Shown one piece after another: positions 34,859 through 43,867 of a stretch of 64,000 bases of DNA; within the stretch, counting starts at the first letter, position 1, and each line of letters begins with the position of its first letter. The translations under genes and the position numbers were made by a program. The DNA is taken from the NCBI GenBank assembly GCA_029266035.1, contig JAJUFH010000002.1:1-64000 (forward strand), in the 5' to 3' direction. The stretch comes from Sinomicrobium sp. Its GTDB lineage: Bacteria; Bacteroidota; Bacteroidia; Flavobacteriales; Flavobacteriaceae. The notes under the pieces are model-generated. The model searched no databases and was not told where the DNA came from. It was given only the letters and a program-made list of their open reading frames with translations.

Positions 34859-35959
34859 TTACAAACGTATTCCAACTCCCAATTCTACCGCTTCTGCTTT
34901 GGCAGCATGTGTTTTTAGTGTCAATGCTGCAAAGAGTTTCTTTCCGAGATAGTACTTCACGCCCACCCTCTGGTAAAGTCGCCCTTCAAATTCTACCGGA
35001 TAATACACATAATATCCCAACTGGGTAATCAGAGACAGACTGTTTACAAACAGTTCGTGCCCCACAAATATCCCGGCTCGCTTGTGATCCTCCCTTCCGG
35101 TGATTCCTTCTTCCGGAAAGGCTATACTTTTATAACGTATGTATTCTTTGAGGAAATTGGAGTAAAAAACATCTGTCCCGAGCTGAATTGCACTTTTCCT
35201 GCCCAATCGCTTATCGGCGTAGAAAGAGAACACGTAAAAGGGATATTGTCCACTACCGATTATATCGCTTTCGTTTACTCCAGCTCTAAAAACTGCATTG
35301 TAACGAATGGGTTCGGTGTATTTTTCTACCTGGGGATAGGAATAGTAATCCGGTAAATTGTCTTGCAACTGGTAGTTCAACCCTATATTGAATGTCACGC
35401 TGTTTACACTGGTATTTGGCGCTTTTACATTGGCGTTGGAATAATGTATGAGCGACAAGCCCATCTGAAACCCTATTCCCTTCCACAGGTTTTCTTTTTT
35501 GAAGTTGAGCATCAGGTAAGTACTGCTGAGCAAACGCGAGCCAAAAGCGACGTTTCTGTAATTCTCTTCTCTGTCGTACGGCGAGGTGGCATAGGCCAAT
35601 CCCTGCCCCAATCGGAGCATGAGATTTCGCTTAAAGAAATAAAAATTATAGTGACCGTAAAGAGCGTAGTTCTCGCCCAAAGCACTATTTTTTAAATTCT
35701 GATAGGCAAAAGAGACCCCGTAATCGGGATAGTTGTAATACTGCTCCCAGCCTTCAAAACCAAAAGTCTTCTTGTTCCAACTGAGAATAAAGCCTTCCGG
35801 ATGACCGGTCACCAAATGTCGTATATCTTTGTTGTGCAGGGCTATATTGCCGTAGAAATAGTTAATATCTACAGAAGAGAAATGCCTGCTTTCGGCCTTC
35901 TCCTGGGCAGAAACAAACACTTGAGCTACCAGAATAAAAACAATATACAGGTTTTTCAT
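34859..35959 (-). CDS. PagL-like acyloxyacyl hydrolase (outer-membrane lipid A deacylase)
   Basis: Outer-membrane beta-barrel. The start is set at MKNLYIVFILVAQVFVSAQ (35959), which gives a clean signal peptide; the track start adds six residues. The segment LIHYSNANVKAPNTSVN carries the His-x-Ser catalytic pair and downstream Asn/Ser region of the PagL family. 366 residues, much longer than PagL itself, with extra N-terminal strands, as in other Bacteroidota members. It would trim acyl chains of lipid A. It starts 33 bp after metF. Confidence 0.78.
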   Translation of the reverse strand: MKNLYIVFILVAQVFVSAQEKAESRHFSSVDINYFYGNIALHNKDIRHLVTGHPEGFILSWNKKTFGFEGWEQYYNYPDYGVSFAYQNLKNSALGENYALYGHYNFYFFKRNLMLRLGQGLAYATSPYDREENYRNVAFGSRLLSSTYLMLNFKKENLWKGIGFQMGLSLIHYSNANVKAPNTSVNSVTFNIGLNYQLQDNLPDYYSYPQVEKYTEPIRYNAVFRAGVNESDIIGSGQYPFYVFSFYADKRLGRKSAIQLGTDVFYSNFLKEYIRYKSIAFPEEGITGREDHKRAGIFVGHELFVNSLSLITQLGYYVYYPVEFEGRLYQRVGVKYYLGKKLFAALTLKTHAAKAEAVELGVGIRL

Positions 35960-35992
35960 ACCACTGGTTCGGCACAAATGTAGCTCTTATTT

Positions 35993-36946
35993 TTAAAATA
36001 CTGCCGAGGCTACAGCTTTGACATTATCCGATTTTCCCATAGAATAATAATGCAGTACCGGAACACCGGCCTCTTTTAGTTCCTTAGATTGTTGTATACA
36101 CCATTCTACTCCAACCTGCCTTACATCCTTATTGTTCTTACACTGTTCTACAGCCTTGATAAGGTCTTCAGGCATATCGATTTTGAACACCTGTGGCAAG
36201 AGTTGGAGATGCCTTGCCACCGCTATGGGCTTAAGTCCGGGAATAATTGGAACATCTATCCCCATGGCTCTGGCTCTTTCTACAAACTCGAAGAACTTCT
36301 TATTGTCAAAAAACATTTGAGTCACTACATAATCAGCTCCTGCATCTACTTTGTCTTGTAGTCTTTTAAGATCGTATTCCAGCGAAGGAGCCTCCAAATG
36401 TTTTTCGGGATAGCCTGCCACACCAACACAAAAATCGGGCTTGTTAACGGCCTCTACTGTGTCGTGCAAATATTTCCCTCGGGTAATATCTTTTATCTGA
36501 CTGACCAGTTCGTTGGCATAGGTATGTCCACCCTGTGTAGGTTCGAAATAACGCTGGTGTTTCATAGCATCGCCGCGCAGTGCCATAACATTTTCTATAC
36601 CGAGATAATGGCAATCTACCAGCATATACTCTGTCTCTTCTCTGGTAAACCCACCACATAAAACATGAGGTACCGTGTCTACCTGATACTTGTGTTTTAT
36701 CGATGCACATATCCCAACTGTTCCGGGACGCATACGCACTATTCTTCGATCTAGAAGACCTTCCTTTTCTATGTACACAAACTCTTCTCTCGAGGTAGTG
36801 ACATCTATAAAGGGTGGTTTGAACTCCATCAGAGGATCTATATTATCGTAGAGGTCCTGTATATTTTTTCCTTTCTGAGGCGGAACTACTTCAAAGGAAA
36901 ACAGGGTTTTTCCTTTGGCATTTTCTATGTGTTCTGTAACTTTCAT
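35993..36946 (-). CDS. metF: Methylenetetrahydrofolate reductase
   Basis: Reduces 5,10-methylene-THF to 5-methyl-THF, the methyl donor for MetH. 317 residues. The N-terminal FSFEVVPPQKGK, DVTTSREEF and central YVVTQMFFDNKKFFEFV with PGLKPI are FAD-barrel signatures of the family. It follows metH by 51 bp and is the third gene of the SAM-riboswitch-led methionine operon. Confidence 0.95.
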   Translation of the reverse strand: MKVTEHIENAKGKTLFSFEVVPPQKGKNIQDLYDNIDPLMEFKPPFIDVTTSREEFVYIEKEGLLDRRIVRMRPGTVGICASIKHKYQVDTVPHVLCGGFTREETEYMLVDCHYLGIENVMALRGDAMKHQRYFEPTQGGHTYANELVSQIKDITRGKYLHDTVEAVNKPDFCVGVAGYPEKHLEAPSLEYDLKRLQDKVDAGADYVVTQMFFDNKKFFEFVERARAMGIDVPIIPGLKPIAVARHLQLLPQVFKIDMPEDLIKAVEQCKNNKDVRQVGVEWCIQQSKELKEAGVPVLHYYSMGKSDNVKAVASAVF

Positions 36947-36997
36947 ATCGCGGTCTTCCGGTTTGTCCGGAACACTGTTTTTTATTTGTAATCTAAA

Positions 36998-39739
36998 TTA
37001 ATCAGCTATGTTTGGGTTCAGCCATTTCTTGGCTTCCTCTTCAGAAATACCCCTTCTGACAGCATAATCGGCTACTTGGTCTTCCTTAATTTTTCCAAGG
37101 CCGAAGTACTTGCTTTCGGGATGGCCGAAATAATATCCCGAAACCGAAGAGGCCGGCCACATGGCGAGGCTTTCGGTGAGTTGAATACCCGAGTTTTTCT
37201 CTACGTCAAGTAGACTCCATATTGTTTTTTTCTCCAAGTGATCTGGACAGGAGGGATATCCCGGGGCGGGTCTTATCCCTTTGTACGATTCCTTTATGAG
37301 CTCTTCGTTGTCTAAGGCCTCATCTACGGCGTACCCCCAGTATTCTTTTCTTACTTTCTCGTGTAGGTATTCAGCAAAAGCCTCGGCAAAACGATCGGCC
37401 AGAGCTTTTATCATTATAGAGTTGTAGTCGTCGTTATTTTTTTGAAATTCGGCTGCTCTCTCCTCTACTCCAAAGCCTGCAGAGACAGCAAACGCCCCTA
37501 CATAATCAGTAACACCTCCACTTTTTGGAGCGACAAAATCGGCGAGAGCGATATTGGCAGCTCGTTTGTTCTTTTTGGACTGTTGCCGCAGGGTGAGAAA
37601 ACTAGTTATCTGTTTTCCACTCTCATCGTAAATCGCGATATCGTCTTCATCTATCTGATTGGCCGCAAAAATTCCATACACCCCTTTTGCTTGTAGCCAT
37701 TCCTCCTCGATGAGCTGATTCAACATCGTATTCGCCTCTTCAAACAACAAGCTAGCCTGCTCACCCACTACCTCATCGGTGAGTATGGCAGGGTATTTAC
37801 CGTGCAACTGCCAAGTTCTGAAAAACGGAGTCCAGTCGATATAATCTAACAGTTCTTCCGGTTTTACACTTACCTGATACACTCCGAGCTTGTTTGGCTT
37901 GAAAGGTGTATACCCTTCCCAATCCAACTGCAACTTATTGTTTCGAGCTTCTTCTATGGTCAGATATTCCTTTACCTTAGAACGGTTTAGAAATCCTTCT
38001 CTCAATTTGTCGTACTCTTCCCTTACGGAACGGCAATATTCAACCTTTGTCTTTTCGTTGAGCAGGTTACTAGCTACTGTAACAGCACGGGAAGCGTCGT
38101 TTACGTGAACTACGGTTTCCCTATAGGCAGGGGCAATCTTTACCGCGGTATGTGCCCGCGAAGTTGTCGCTCCACCTATCAGTACGGGAATATTGATATT
38201 GAGTTTGTCCAGCTCTTGTGCCAGATATACCATTTCGTCTAAGGAAGGGGTTATCAATCCACTTAGCCCTATTATATCTACTTTTTCGTCTAAGGCAGTT
38301 TGTATTATTTTTTCTGGAGGTACCATCACCCCAAGGTCCACTACCTCGTAGTTATTACAGCCCAGCACTACGCTCACGATATTTTTTCCTATATCGTGTA
38401 CATCTCCTTTTACAGTAGCCATCAACACCTTTCCGGCTGCTTGAGAACTACCTTCTCCAGCCGGAAATTTTTTCTTTTCTTCTTCGATAAAGGGCAGTAG
38501 ATAGGCCACTGCCTTTTTCATAACCCTAGCCGATTTTACTACCTGGGGCAAGAACATCTTTCCACTTCCAAACAGATCACCAACTACATTCATCCCGTTC
38601 ATCAGATGGGTTTCAATAACCTCTATGGGTTTGCTAACCTGCAAACGGGCTTCTTCTACATCCTCTTCTATAAATTCGTCAATACCCTTTACCAGTGCGT
38701 GGGTGATGCGTTGCTGCAAATCTTCTGCACGCCACTCCTGCGTTTTTTTGTCTCCCGACTTTTCACCTTCTTTTACCTGTTCTGCATAGTCTAACAGGCG
38801 TTCGGTAGCATCGTCTCTCCTATCGAGCAATACGTCTTCTATATAAGTGAGTAGTTCTTTTGGTATCTCGTCGTATACCTCCAGCATTTCGGGGTTTACA
38901 ATTCCCATATTCATACCGTGCTGTATAGCGTGGTACAAAAACGCGGCGTTCATAGCCTCTCGCACTGCGTTATTCCCTCTGAAGGAAAAGGACACATTAC
39001 TCACCCCTCCACTCACATTGGCGTAAGGCAGATTTTCTCTGATCCACTGTGTAGCTCTGAAGAAATCGACCGCATTCTTGCGATGCTCTTCCATTCCGGT
39101 ACCCACGGGGAAAATATTAGGGTCGAAAATAATGTCTTCCGGTGCAAATCCCACCTTGTTTACGAGTATATCGTAAGAGCGTTTACAAATCTCTATCCTC
39201 CGTTCGTAATTATCGGCCTGTCCTACCTCGTCGAATGCCATGACAATTACCGCGGCCCCGTATCGCATAATGGTCTTTGCGTGATGAATAAAAACATCTT
39301 CTCCCTCTTTAAGGCTGATGGAATTAACAATACACTTTCCCTGCACTACCTTGAGTCCGGCTTCGATAATTTCCCATTTAGAACTATCTATCATCAAGGG
39401 TACTCTGGCGATATCGGGTTCTGAAGCGATAAGATTGAGGAAAGTGGTCATAGCCTGCACTCCATCGATCATTCCCTCGTCCATATTAACGTCTATCACC
39501 TGGGCTCCTCCCTCTACCTGTGCTCGTGCTACGTTTAGTGCTTCCTCATATTTCTCTTCCTTAACAAGTCTCAAAAATTTTCGCGATCCGGTGACATTGG
39601 TACGCTCTCCTATATTTATAAAATTGCTCTCGGGGGTAACGATCAGCGGTTCCAATCCCGACAACTTTAGGGGTCGGATTGGCAGATCAGATCGTTTTCC
39701 CGTCAATTTATCTTCTGCTCTGTTGTTGATATTGTCCAT
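36998..39739 (-). CDS. metH: Methionine synthase, folate/cobalamin/activation domains
   Basis: 913-residue polypeptide with the C-terminal three quarters of MetH. The pterin-binding domain opens with [14 protein letters not shown]. The cobalamin domain has [21 protein letters not shown], carrying the axial His in DxHxxG. The reactivation domain includes [16 protein letters not shown] and [14 protein letters not shown]. The homocysteine-binding module is absent and is encoded by the preceding gene (39795-40799), so MetH is split. The two must act together in the B12-dependent methyl transfer. Confidence 0.95.
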   Translation of the reverse strand: MDNINNRAEDKLTGKRSDLPIRPLKLSGLEPLIVTPESNFINIGERTNVTGSRKFLRLVKEEKYEEALNVARAQVEGGAQVIDVNMDEGMIDGVQAMTTFLNLIASEPDIARVPLMIDSSKWEIIEAGLKVVQGKCIVNSISLKEGEDVFIHHAKTIMRYGAAVIVMAFDEVGQADNYERRIEICKRSYDILVNKVGFAPEDIIFDPNIFPVGTGMEEHRKNAVDFFRATQWIRENLPYANVSGGVSNVSFSFRGNNAVREAMNAAFLYHAIQHGMNMGIVNPEMLEVYDEIPKELLTYIEDVLLDRRDDATERLLDYAEQVKEGEKSGDKKTQEWRAEDLQQRITHALVKGIDEFIEEDVEEARLQVSKPIEVIETHLMNGMNVVGDLFGSGKMFLPQVVKSARVMKKAVAYLLPFIEEEKKKFPAGEGSSQAAGKVLMATVKGDVHDIGKNIVSVVLGCNNYEVVDLGVMVPPEKIIQTALDEKVDIIGLSGLITPSLDEMVYLAQELDKLNINIPVLIGGATTSRAHTAVKIAPAYRETVVHVNDASRAVTVASNLLNEKTKVEYCRSVREEYDKLREGFLNRSKVKEYLTIEEARNNKLQLDWEGYTPFKPNKLGVYQVSVKPEELLDYIDWTPFFRTWQLHGKYPAILTDEVVGEQASLLFEEANTMLNQLIEEEWLQAKGVYGIFAANQIDEDDIAIYDESGKQITSFLTLRQQSKKNKRAANIALADFVAPKSGGVTDYVGAFAVSAGFGVEERAAEFQKNNDDYNSIMIKALADRFAEAFAEYLHEKVRKEYWGYAVDEALDNEELIKESYKGIRPAPGYPSCPDHLEKKTIWSLLDVEKNSGIQLTESLAMWPASSVSGYYFGHPESKYFGLGKIKEDQVADYAVRRGISEEEAKKWLNPNIAD

Positions 39740-39794
39740 TGTACTCCTTTCTACCTGTGATTATTTGCTACTGCCTTTTGTTTTCCTGTCAGAC

Positions 39795-40799
39795 TTACAA
39801 AACCGAGGTCTTGAGTTTTCGCGGTTCGTAAGCTGCTGCAACCTCTGCGATGAGTCTGATGTGTTCTGGAGTAGTACCACAGCACCCTCCTATTATATTC
39901 ACCAGATGTTCCTCGAGGTAATCTTTTATCAACATCTGCATCTCCTCGGGAGTCTGATCGTATTCCCCAAAGGCATTGGGTAGTCCGGCATTGGGATGCG
40001 CAGAAACATTCAGCTCCGTTTGCAGTCCCAATCGCTTTAGATAAGGTTTTAGCAAATCGGCTCCAAGAGCACAATTAAACCCTACACTGAGTAAGGGAAT
40101 ATGTGAAATAGAAATCAGGAAAGCCTCCACGGTCTGCCCAGACAGTGTTCTCCCGGAGGCATCTGTAATCGTACCACTCACCATAACCGCAATATCTATA
40201 TTGCGTTCTTCTTTTACCTCTTCTATAGCAAACAGAGCTGCTTTGGCATTGAGGGTATCGAAAACAGTTTCTACAAGCAGTATGTCCACTCCCCCGTCTA
40301 TCAACGCCTCCGCCTGCTGCTTATAGGCCGTTCTGAGTTGGTCGAAAGTAATAGCTCTATAGCCGGGATCGTTGACATCGGGCGACATACTCGCTGTTTT
40401 GTTGGTAGGTCCCATTGCTCCGGCTACAAATCGAGGCTTCTCGGGATTCTTTGCGGTAAAGCTGTCGGCTACCTCTCGTGCAATCCGCGCCGATTCGTAG
40501 TTGAGCTCATAGACCAAATCTTCCATATGGTAATCGGCCATGGCTATGGTAGTACTGGAAAAGGTATTGGTCTCTACGATATCTGCTCCCACTTCAAAAT
40601 ACTTTGAGTGTATTTCGGCTATAGCCTGTGGTTGTGTAAGAGACAACAGGTCGTTATTCCCTTTCAAAGGGTAGTTGTAATCCTTAAAACGCTCGCCCCT
40701 GAAGTCTTCTTCCGAAAACCGGTATTGTTGAAGCATGGTTCCCATGGCTCCGTCAAGTACCAGAATCCGCTTGGCGAGCTCTGCCTTTAATTTGCTCAT
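39795..40799 (-). CDS. Homocysteine S-methyltransferase module of split MetH
   Basis: 334 residues once started at MSKLKAELAKRILVLDGAMG (40799), the standard MetH beginning; the track start adds ten codons. ILVLDGAMGTMLQ, SVGFNCALGA and GGCCGTTPEHIRL supply the zinc-binding cysteines. It activates homocysteine for the cobalamin protein encoded next (55 bp gap). First gene after the SAM-I riboswitch. Confidence 0.94.
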   Translation of the reverse strand: MSKLKAELAKRILVLDGAMGTMLQQYRFSEEDFRGERFKDYNYPLKGNNDLLSLTQPQAIAEIHSKYFEVGADIVETNTFSSTTIAMADYHMEDLVYELNYESARIAREVADSFTAKNPEKPRFVAGAMGPTNKTASMSPDVNDPGYRAITFDQLRTAYKQQAEALIDGGVDILLVETVFDTLNAKAALFAIEEVKEERNIDIAVMVSGTITDASGRTLSGQTVEAFLISISHIPLLSVGFNCALGADLLKPYLKRLGLQTELNVSAHPNAGLPNAFGEYDQTPEEMQMLIKDYLEEHLVNIIGGCCGTTPEHIRLIAEVAAAYEPRKLKTSVL

Positions 40800-40911
40800 A
40801 ACTCGATTTTTAATCTTTATCCCGACCATATAGTAATACTATTCAGCCCGGACAAAAACCGTTAAAATTATAAGTTATCAGAATGCAGGGAAAAATACAT
40901 GAAGTATCCTC

Positions 40912-41017
40912 GTCATCTGTCCCTGAATTCAGGGTAGAATTTAGCACCTTCTCCGCTTCAGGCTCGGAGGGTTGCTAAGGCGTCAACGGGTCTATTCCCT
41001 CTGCCTTTCTTGATAAC
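40912..41017 (-). ncRNA. SAM-I (S-box) riboswitch aptamer
   Basis: On the minus strand the conserved S-box elements appear in order: TTATCAAGAAAGG, GAGGGAA, CCCGTTGACGCC, TTAGCAACC, GGTGCTAAATTC and a final CAGATGAC. P1 forms between GTTATC (41017-41012) and GATGAC (40917-40912) with one G-U pair. The next 110 nt contain no intrinsic terminator. A downstream GATAAC (40879-40874) is a better match to the P1 5' arm, and a hairpin with ATAGTA/TACTAT lies just before the ATG, so control may act at translation. Confidence 0.9.
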
Positions 41018-41085
41018 TGCAATAAAACTGATGCAAAGAAATACAATACCTTTTTCTTTTGCAAACTAATTGCTGTTTTTCTCAT

Positions 41086-41126
41086 AAAAACAGCCCTGTG
41101 TAGACTATTGTTTCACAGGACTGTTT
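41086..41126 (-). terminator. Rho-independent terminator after the oxidoreductase
   Basis: On the minus strand AAACAGTCCTGTG pairs with CACAGGGCTGTTT (one U-G pair) and is followed by TTTTT. It closes the sulfite-reduction operon downstream of the NAD(P)H oxidoreductase, before the SAM riboswitch transcript begins. Confidence 0.75.
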
Positions 41127-41185
41127 CTCAAACTTTTACGAAATACGCAACCGCGGTACCCAACCAAAATAAGACAACGACTGTT

Positions 41186-41227
41186 GAGATACACGGCCCG
41201 TAGAGATGCACGGCCGTGTATCTCTAC
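41186..41227. repeat. Palindromic REP-like element with GGCCGTG core
   Basis: Two overlapping symmetries are present. GAGATACACGGCC (41186-41198) pairs perfectly with GGCCGTGTATCTC (41212-41224), and a 28-bp palindrome (41200-41227, centred on ACGGCCGT) has one mismatch. The short, GC-rich and highly symmetric design suggests a repetitive extragenic palindrome. Only this copy is in the window. Confidence 0.65.
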
Positions 41228-41246
41228 CAGGATTGGGTTTTATAGA

Positions 41247-42305
41247 TTATACCTCTATGGCTTTGATAACCTCTTTTTTGGCTTCTTTTTTGGTTCCGTC
41301 AAAACCTTGAATTCCACCTACAGTGGTATACTTCATAATGTACTTCTTATCGGGGAAAATGCGCTGATAGGCACTCTGACACATGATGGCAGCTTCGTGA
41401 AAACCTGACAAAATCAGTTTCAGTTTTCCCTTGTAGGTATTCACATCTCCTATGGCGTATATCCCGGGAATATTGGTAGCGTAATCGTAGGAGTTGTCAA
41501 CCTTGATGGCGTTTTTCTCTATTTCAAGTCCCCAGTCGGCTATGGGACCGAGCTTGGGCGACAGTCCGAACAAGGGAATAAAATAATCGGTCTCTTGAGT
41601 AAACTCACCTCGGTCTTGATGACTGATGCGTACCGACTCCAACTGTCCTTCTCCTGAAAGTCCTACCACTTCGGCACGGGTTACCAGGTTTATTTTTCCG
41701 AGTTTAGCCAGTTCGCCTACTTTGTCTACAGAATCCAAAGCGCCTCTAAATTCGCTTCTTCGGTGAACCAACGTCACTTCAGAGGCAACATCGGCTAGGA
41801 AAATGGACCAATCGAGAGCAGAGTCTCCCCCTCCAGCGATCACCACGCGCTTATCGCGATATACCTCCGGATCTTTAATCATATAGGTCACGCCTTTTTC
41901 TTCATAGTCTGCGATATTGTCTATCAGCGGTTTTTTGGGCTCAAAAGAACCCAGACCACCTGCTATGGCAACTACGGGAGCGTGGTGTTGGGTTCCTTTG
42001 TTGGTGGTCACTATAAAGCTACCATCGTCCAATTTTTCTATGGTCTCCGCCCGTTCTCCCAATGTAAATCCGGGACTAAAGGGTTTGATTTGTTCCATCA
42101 GATTATCTACCAAGGCTCCTGCTTTCACCTCTGGAAAACCTGGGATATCGTAAATAGGTTTTTTCGGATACAACTCCGCACACTGCCCACCCGGCTGTGG
42201 AAGGGCATCGATAAGGTGTGTCTTTAATTTCAACAGTCCGGCTTCAAATACAGTAAACAATCCTGTAGGGCCGGCACCGATAATCAAAATATCCGTCTTT
42301 ATCAT
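41247..42305 (-). CDS. Ferredoxin/NADP reductase-type FAD oxidoreductase
   Basis: 352-residue thioredoxin-reductase-fold flavoprotein without the redox CxxC, as in the YumC/TrxR-like ferredoxin-NADP reductases. FAD site IIGAGPTGLFTVFEAG; NAD(P)H site VVIAGGGDSALDWS; C-terminal IYAIGDVNTYKGK. It is last in the operon with sulfite reductase and siroheme genes, so it may feed electrons through ferredoxin to the sulfite reductase; this is inferred from context. Confidence 0.88.
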   Translation of the reverse strand: MIKTDILIIGAGPTGLFTVFEAGLLKLKTHLIDALPQPGGQCAELYPKKPIYDIPGFPEVKAGALVDNLMEQIKPFSPGFTLGERAETIEKLDDGSFIVTTNKGTQHHAPVVAIAGGLGSFEPKKPLIDNIADYEEKGVTYMIKDPEVYRDKRVVIAGGGDSALDWSIFLADVASEVTLVHRRSEFRGALDSVDKVGELAKLGKINLVTRAEVVGLSGEGQLESVRISHQDRGEFTQETDYFIPLFGLSPKLGPIADWGLEIEKNAIKVDNSYDYATNIPGIYAIGDVNTYKGKLKLILSGFHEAAIMCQSAYQRIFPDKKYIMKYTTVGGIQGFDGTKKEAKKEVIKAIEV

Positions 42306-42332
42306 CTCGTTCAGTTTCTGTGTGATTTATAG

Positions 42333-42950
42333 TTATGATGTCTGTTTGTCATTTTCTATCAACGGGCTTGAGCTATCCGCCTTGATAAAGGATTGGGTAA
42401 GGCGGTTAAGTTGAGTTACCTTACTGTCAAAACTCTCTTTAAGCGTACTGCGATAGCGATTGAGATTTTTTACCAATAGATCGATATCATCCGGAAGTAC
42501 TTCCTCAAAAAACTGTCGCAACCGCTTGGCTATGGTCGGCGATTGACCATTGGTAGAGATAGCTATTTTAAGTTGTCCTTTGGTAACGATACCTCCGAGA
42601 TAAAAATCACAGAGCTCCGGAGTATCGGCCACATTGACCAAAATATTTCTCGCTCTGGCTTCTTCACAAATCCGTCTATTTACTTCCGGGGCGTTCGTCG
42701 CCGCAATGACCAGGTGTTTTTTGTGGAGCAAGTTTGACGAATAAGGACGGAATACCAGGGGAATATCGTGTTTTTCTGCCAATTGTTTTACCTCACTGCT
42801 AAAACTATCGGCAGCGACAATAATCTTTGCCTTCGGACTCGATTTAAGCAGGAATGAAAGTTTTTCGTATCCTACCTTTCCGGCTCCTACCAGCAGTACA
42901 TTCAGTTCGCTGACCTTTAAAAACACCGGATATAGTTCGTTTTTCTCCAT
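42333..42950 (-). CDS. Precorrin-2 dehydrogenase / sirohydrochlorin ferrochelatase
   Basis: Siroheme synthase of the CysG-N/Met8p type. The start is taken at MEKNELYPVFLKVSELN (42950), giving 205 residues. NAD-binding VLLVGAGKVGYEKL and the helical half with VKGQLKIAISTNGQSPTIAKRLR support it. It oxidises precorrin-2 and inserts iron to make siroheme for the sulfite reductase. The SUMT activity is on the separate neighbouring gene. Confidence 0.9.
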   Translation of the reverse strand: MEKNELYPVFLKVSELNVLLVGAGKVGYEKLSFLLKSSPKAKIIVAADSFSSEVKQLAEKHDIPLVFRPYSSNLLHKKHLVIAATNAPEVNRRICEEARARNILVNVADTPELCDFYLGGIVTKGQLKIAISTNGQSPTIAKRLRQFFEEVLPDDIDLLVKNLNRYRSTLKESFDSKVTQLNRLTQSFIKADSSSPLIENDKQTS

Positions 42951-42982
42951 CTTTATTTTTTGTGTTGGTTCAAGCTGATTTA

Positions 42983-43789
42983 TCAACTCTTAAAAAGTGT
43001 GACTTTTTCAGGGATGCTATCGTATTTTTCCTGTTCGGGCATAGCACTGACTGTTTCGTACAGCTGTTTCAAGCGTACACTTTCGCGAACCACCTCTCCG
43101 ATAACGATAATGGCCGGTGCTCCCAGTTTTTTATCCCGAGCAATATCTACTATGGTGTTTACAGTTCCACATCCGAGATTTTCGTTGACGGTAGTTCCGT
43201 TCTGAATTACAGCTACCGGCACCTCTCCTTTTCCCTCCTGGTCGAAGTATTCCATAATTTCGCTTAGCTTACCCATTCCCATCAGTATTACAACGGTAGC
43301 GGTAGACTGCGCTGCGAGACGAATATCATCAGACAATTTTCCCGAGGAGGTGGTTCCGGTAATCACCCAAAAGCTCTCGGCAATGCTTCTCTTGGTGAGC
43401 GATATGCCCTGATTGGCAGGTACAGCTATAGAAGAAGTTATCCCTGGCACCACTTCCGTTTCCAATCCGAAACTATCTGCATAATCGATCTCTTCCGTTC
43501 CGCGGCCAAAGATAAAAGGATCTCCTCCCTTTAGTCTCACCACTGTGCCATGAGCTAAGGCATTACTGACAATAAGGCGATTGATCTCGTCTTGAGAATG
43601 ACTGTGGTATCCCTTTCGCTTTCCCACAAAAATTTTATGAGCTCCCGGGGCATAGTCTAACAACTCCCTGTTGATCAAGGCATCGTATAACACCACATCG
43701 GCTTGCTGTAAGGCTTTTATTCCTTTTAGCGTGATGAGCTCTGCATCTCCGGGTCCCGCTCCTACTAGTATTAATTTTGGTCTTTTCAC
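42983..43789 (-). CDS. cobA: Uroporphyrinogen-III C-methyltransferase
   Basis: SAM-dependent double methylation of uroporphyrinogen III to precorrin-2. 268 residues with LVGAGPGDAELITLKG, VVRLKGGDPFIFGRG and VVPGITSSIAVPANQGISLT, all SUMT motifs. It sits between the sulfite reductase and siroheme synthase genes and supplies the siroheme precursor. Confidence 0.95.
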   Translation of the reverse strand: MKRPKLILVGAGPGDAELITLKGIKALQQADVVLYDALINRELLDYAPGAHKIFVGKRKGYHSHSQDEINRLIVSNALAHGTVVRLKGGDPFIFGRGTEEIDYADSFGLETEVVPGITSSIAVPANQGISLTKRSIAESFWVITGTTSSGKLSDDIRLAAQSTATVVILMGMGKLSEIMEYFDQEGKGEVPVAVIQNGTTVNENLGCGTVNTIVDIARDKKLGAPAIIVIGEVVRESVRLKQLYETVSAMPEQEKYDSIPEKVTLFKS

Positions 43790-43867
43790 GTAATAATCTC
43801 CTTATCACTCAGCTGCCCCAAATAAAATATTCAAACCGGGCTCACTGAACAGTTTATAAACAAAGGC

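Noticed and set aside
39318-39983. 221-residue plus-strand ORF spanning the metH/HMT junction
   Set aside because: Antisense to two well-supported enzymes; no motif; Ser/Leu-rich shadow.
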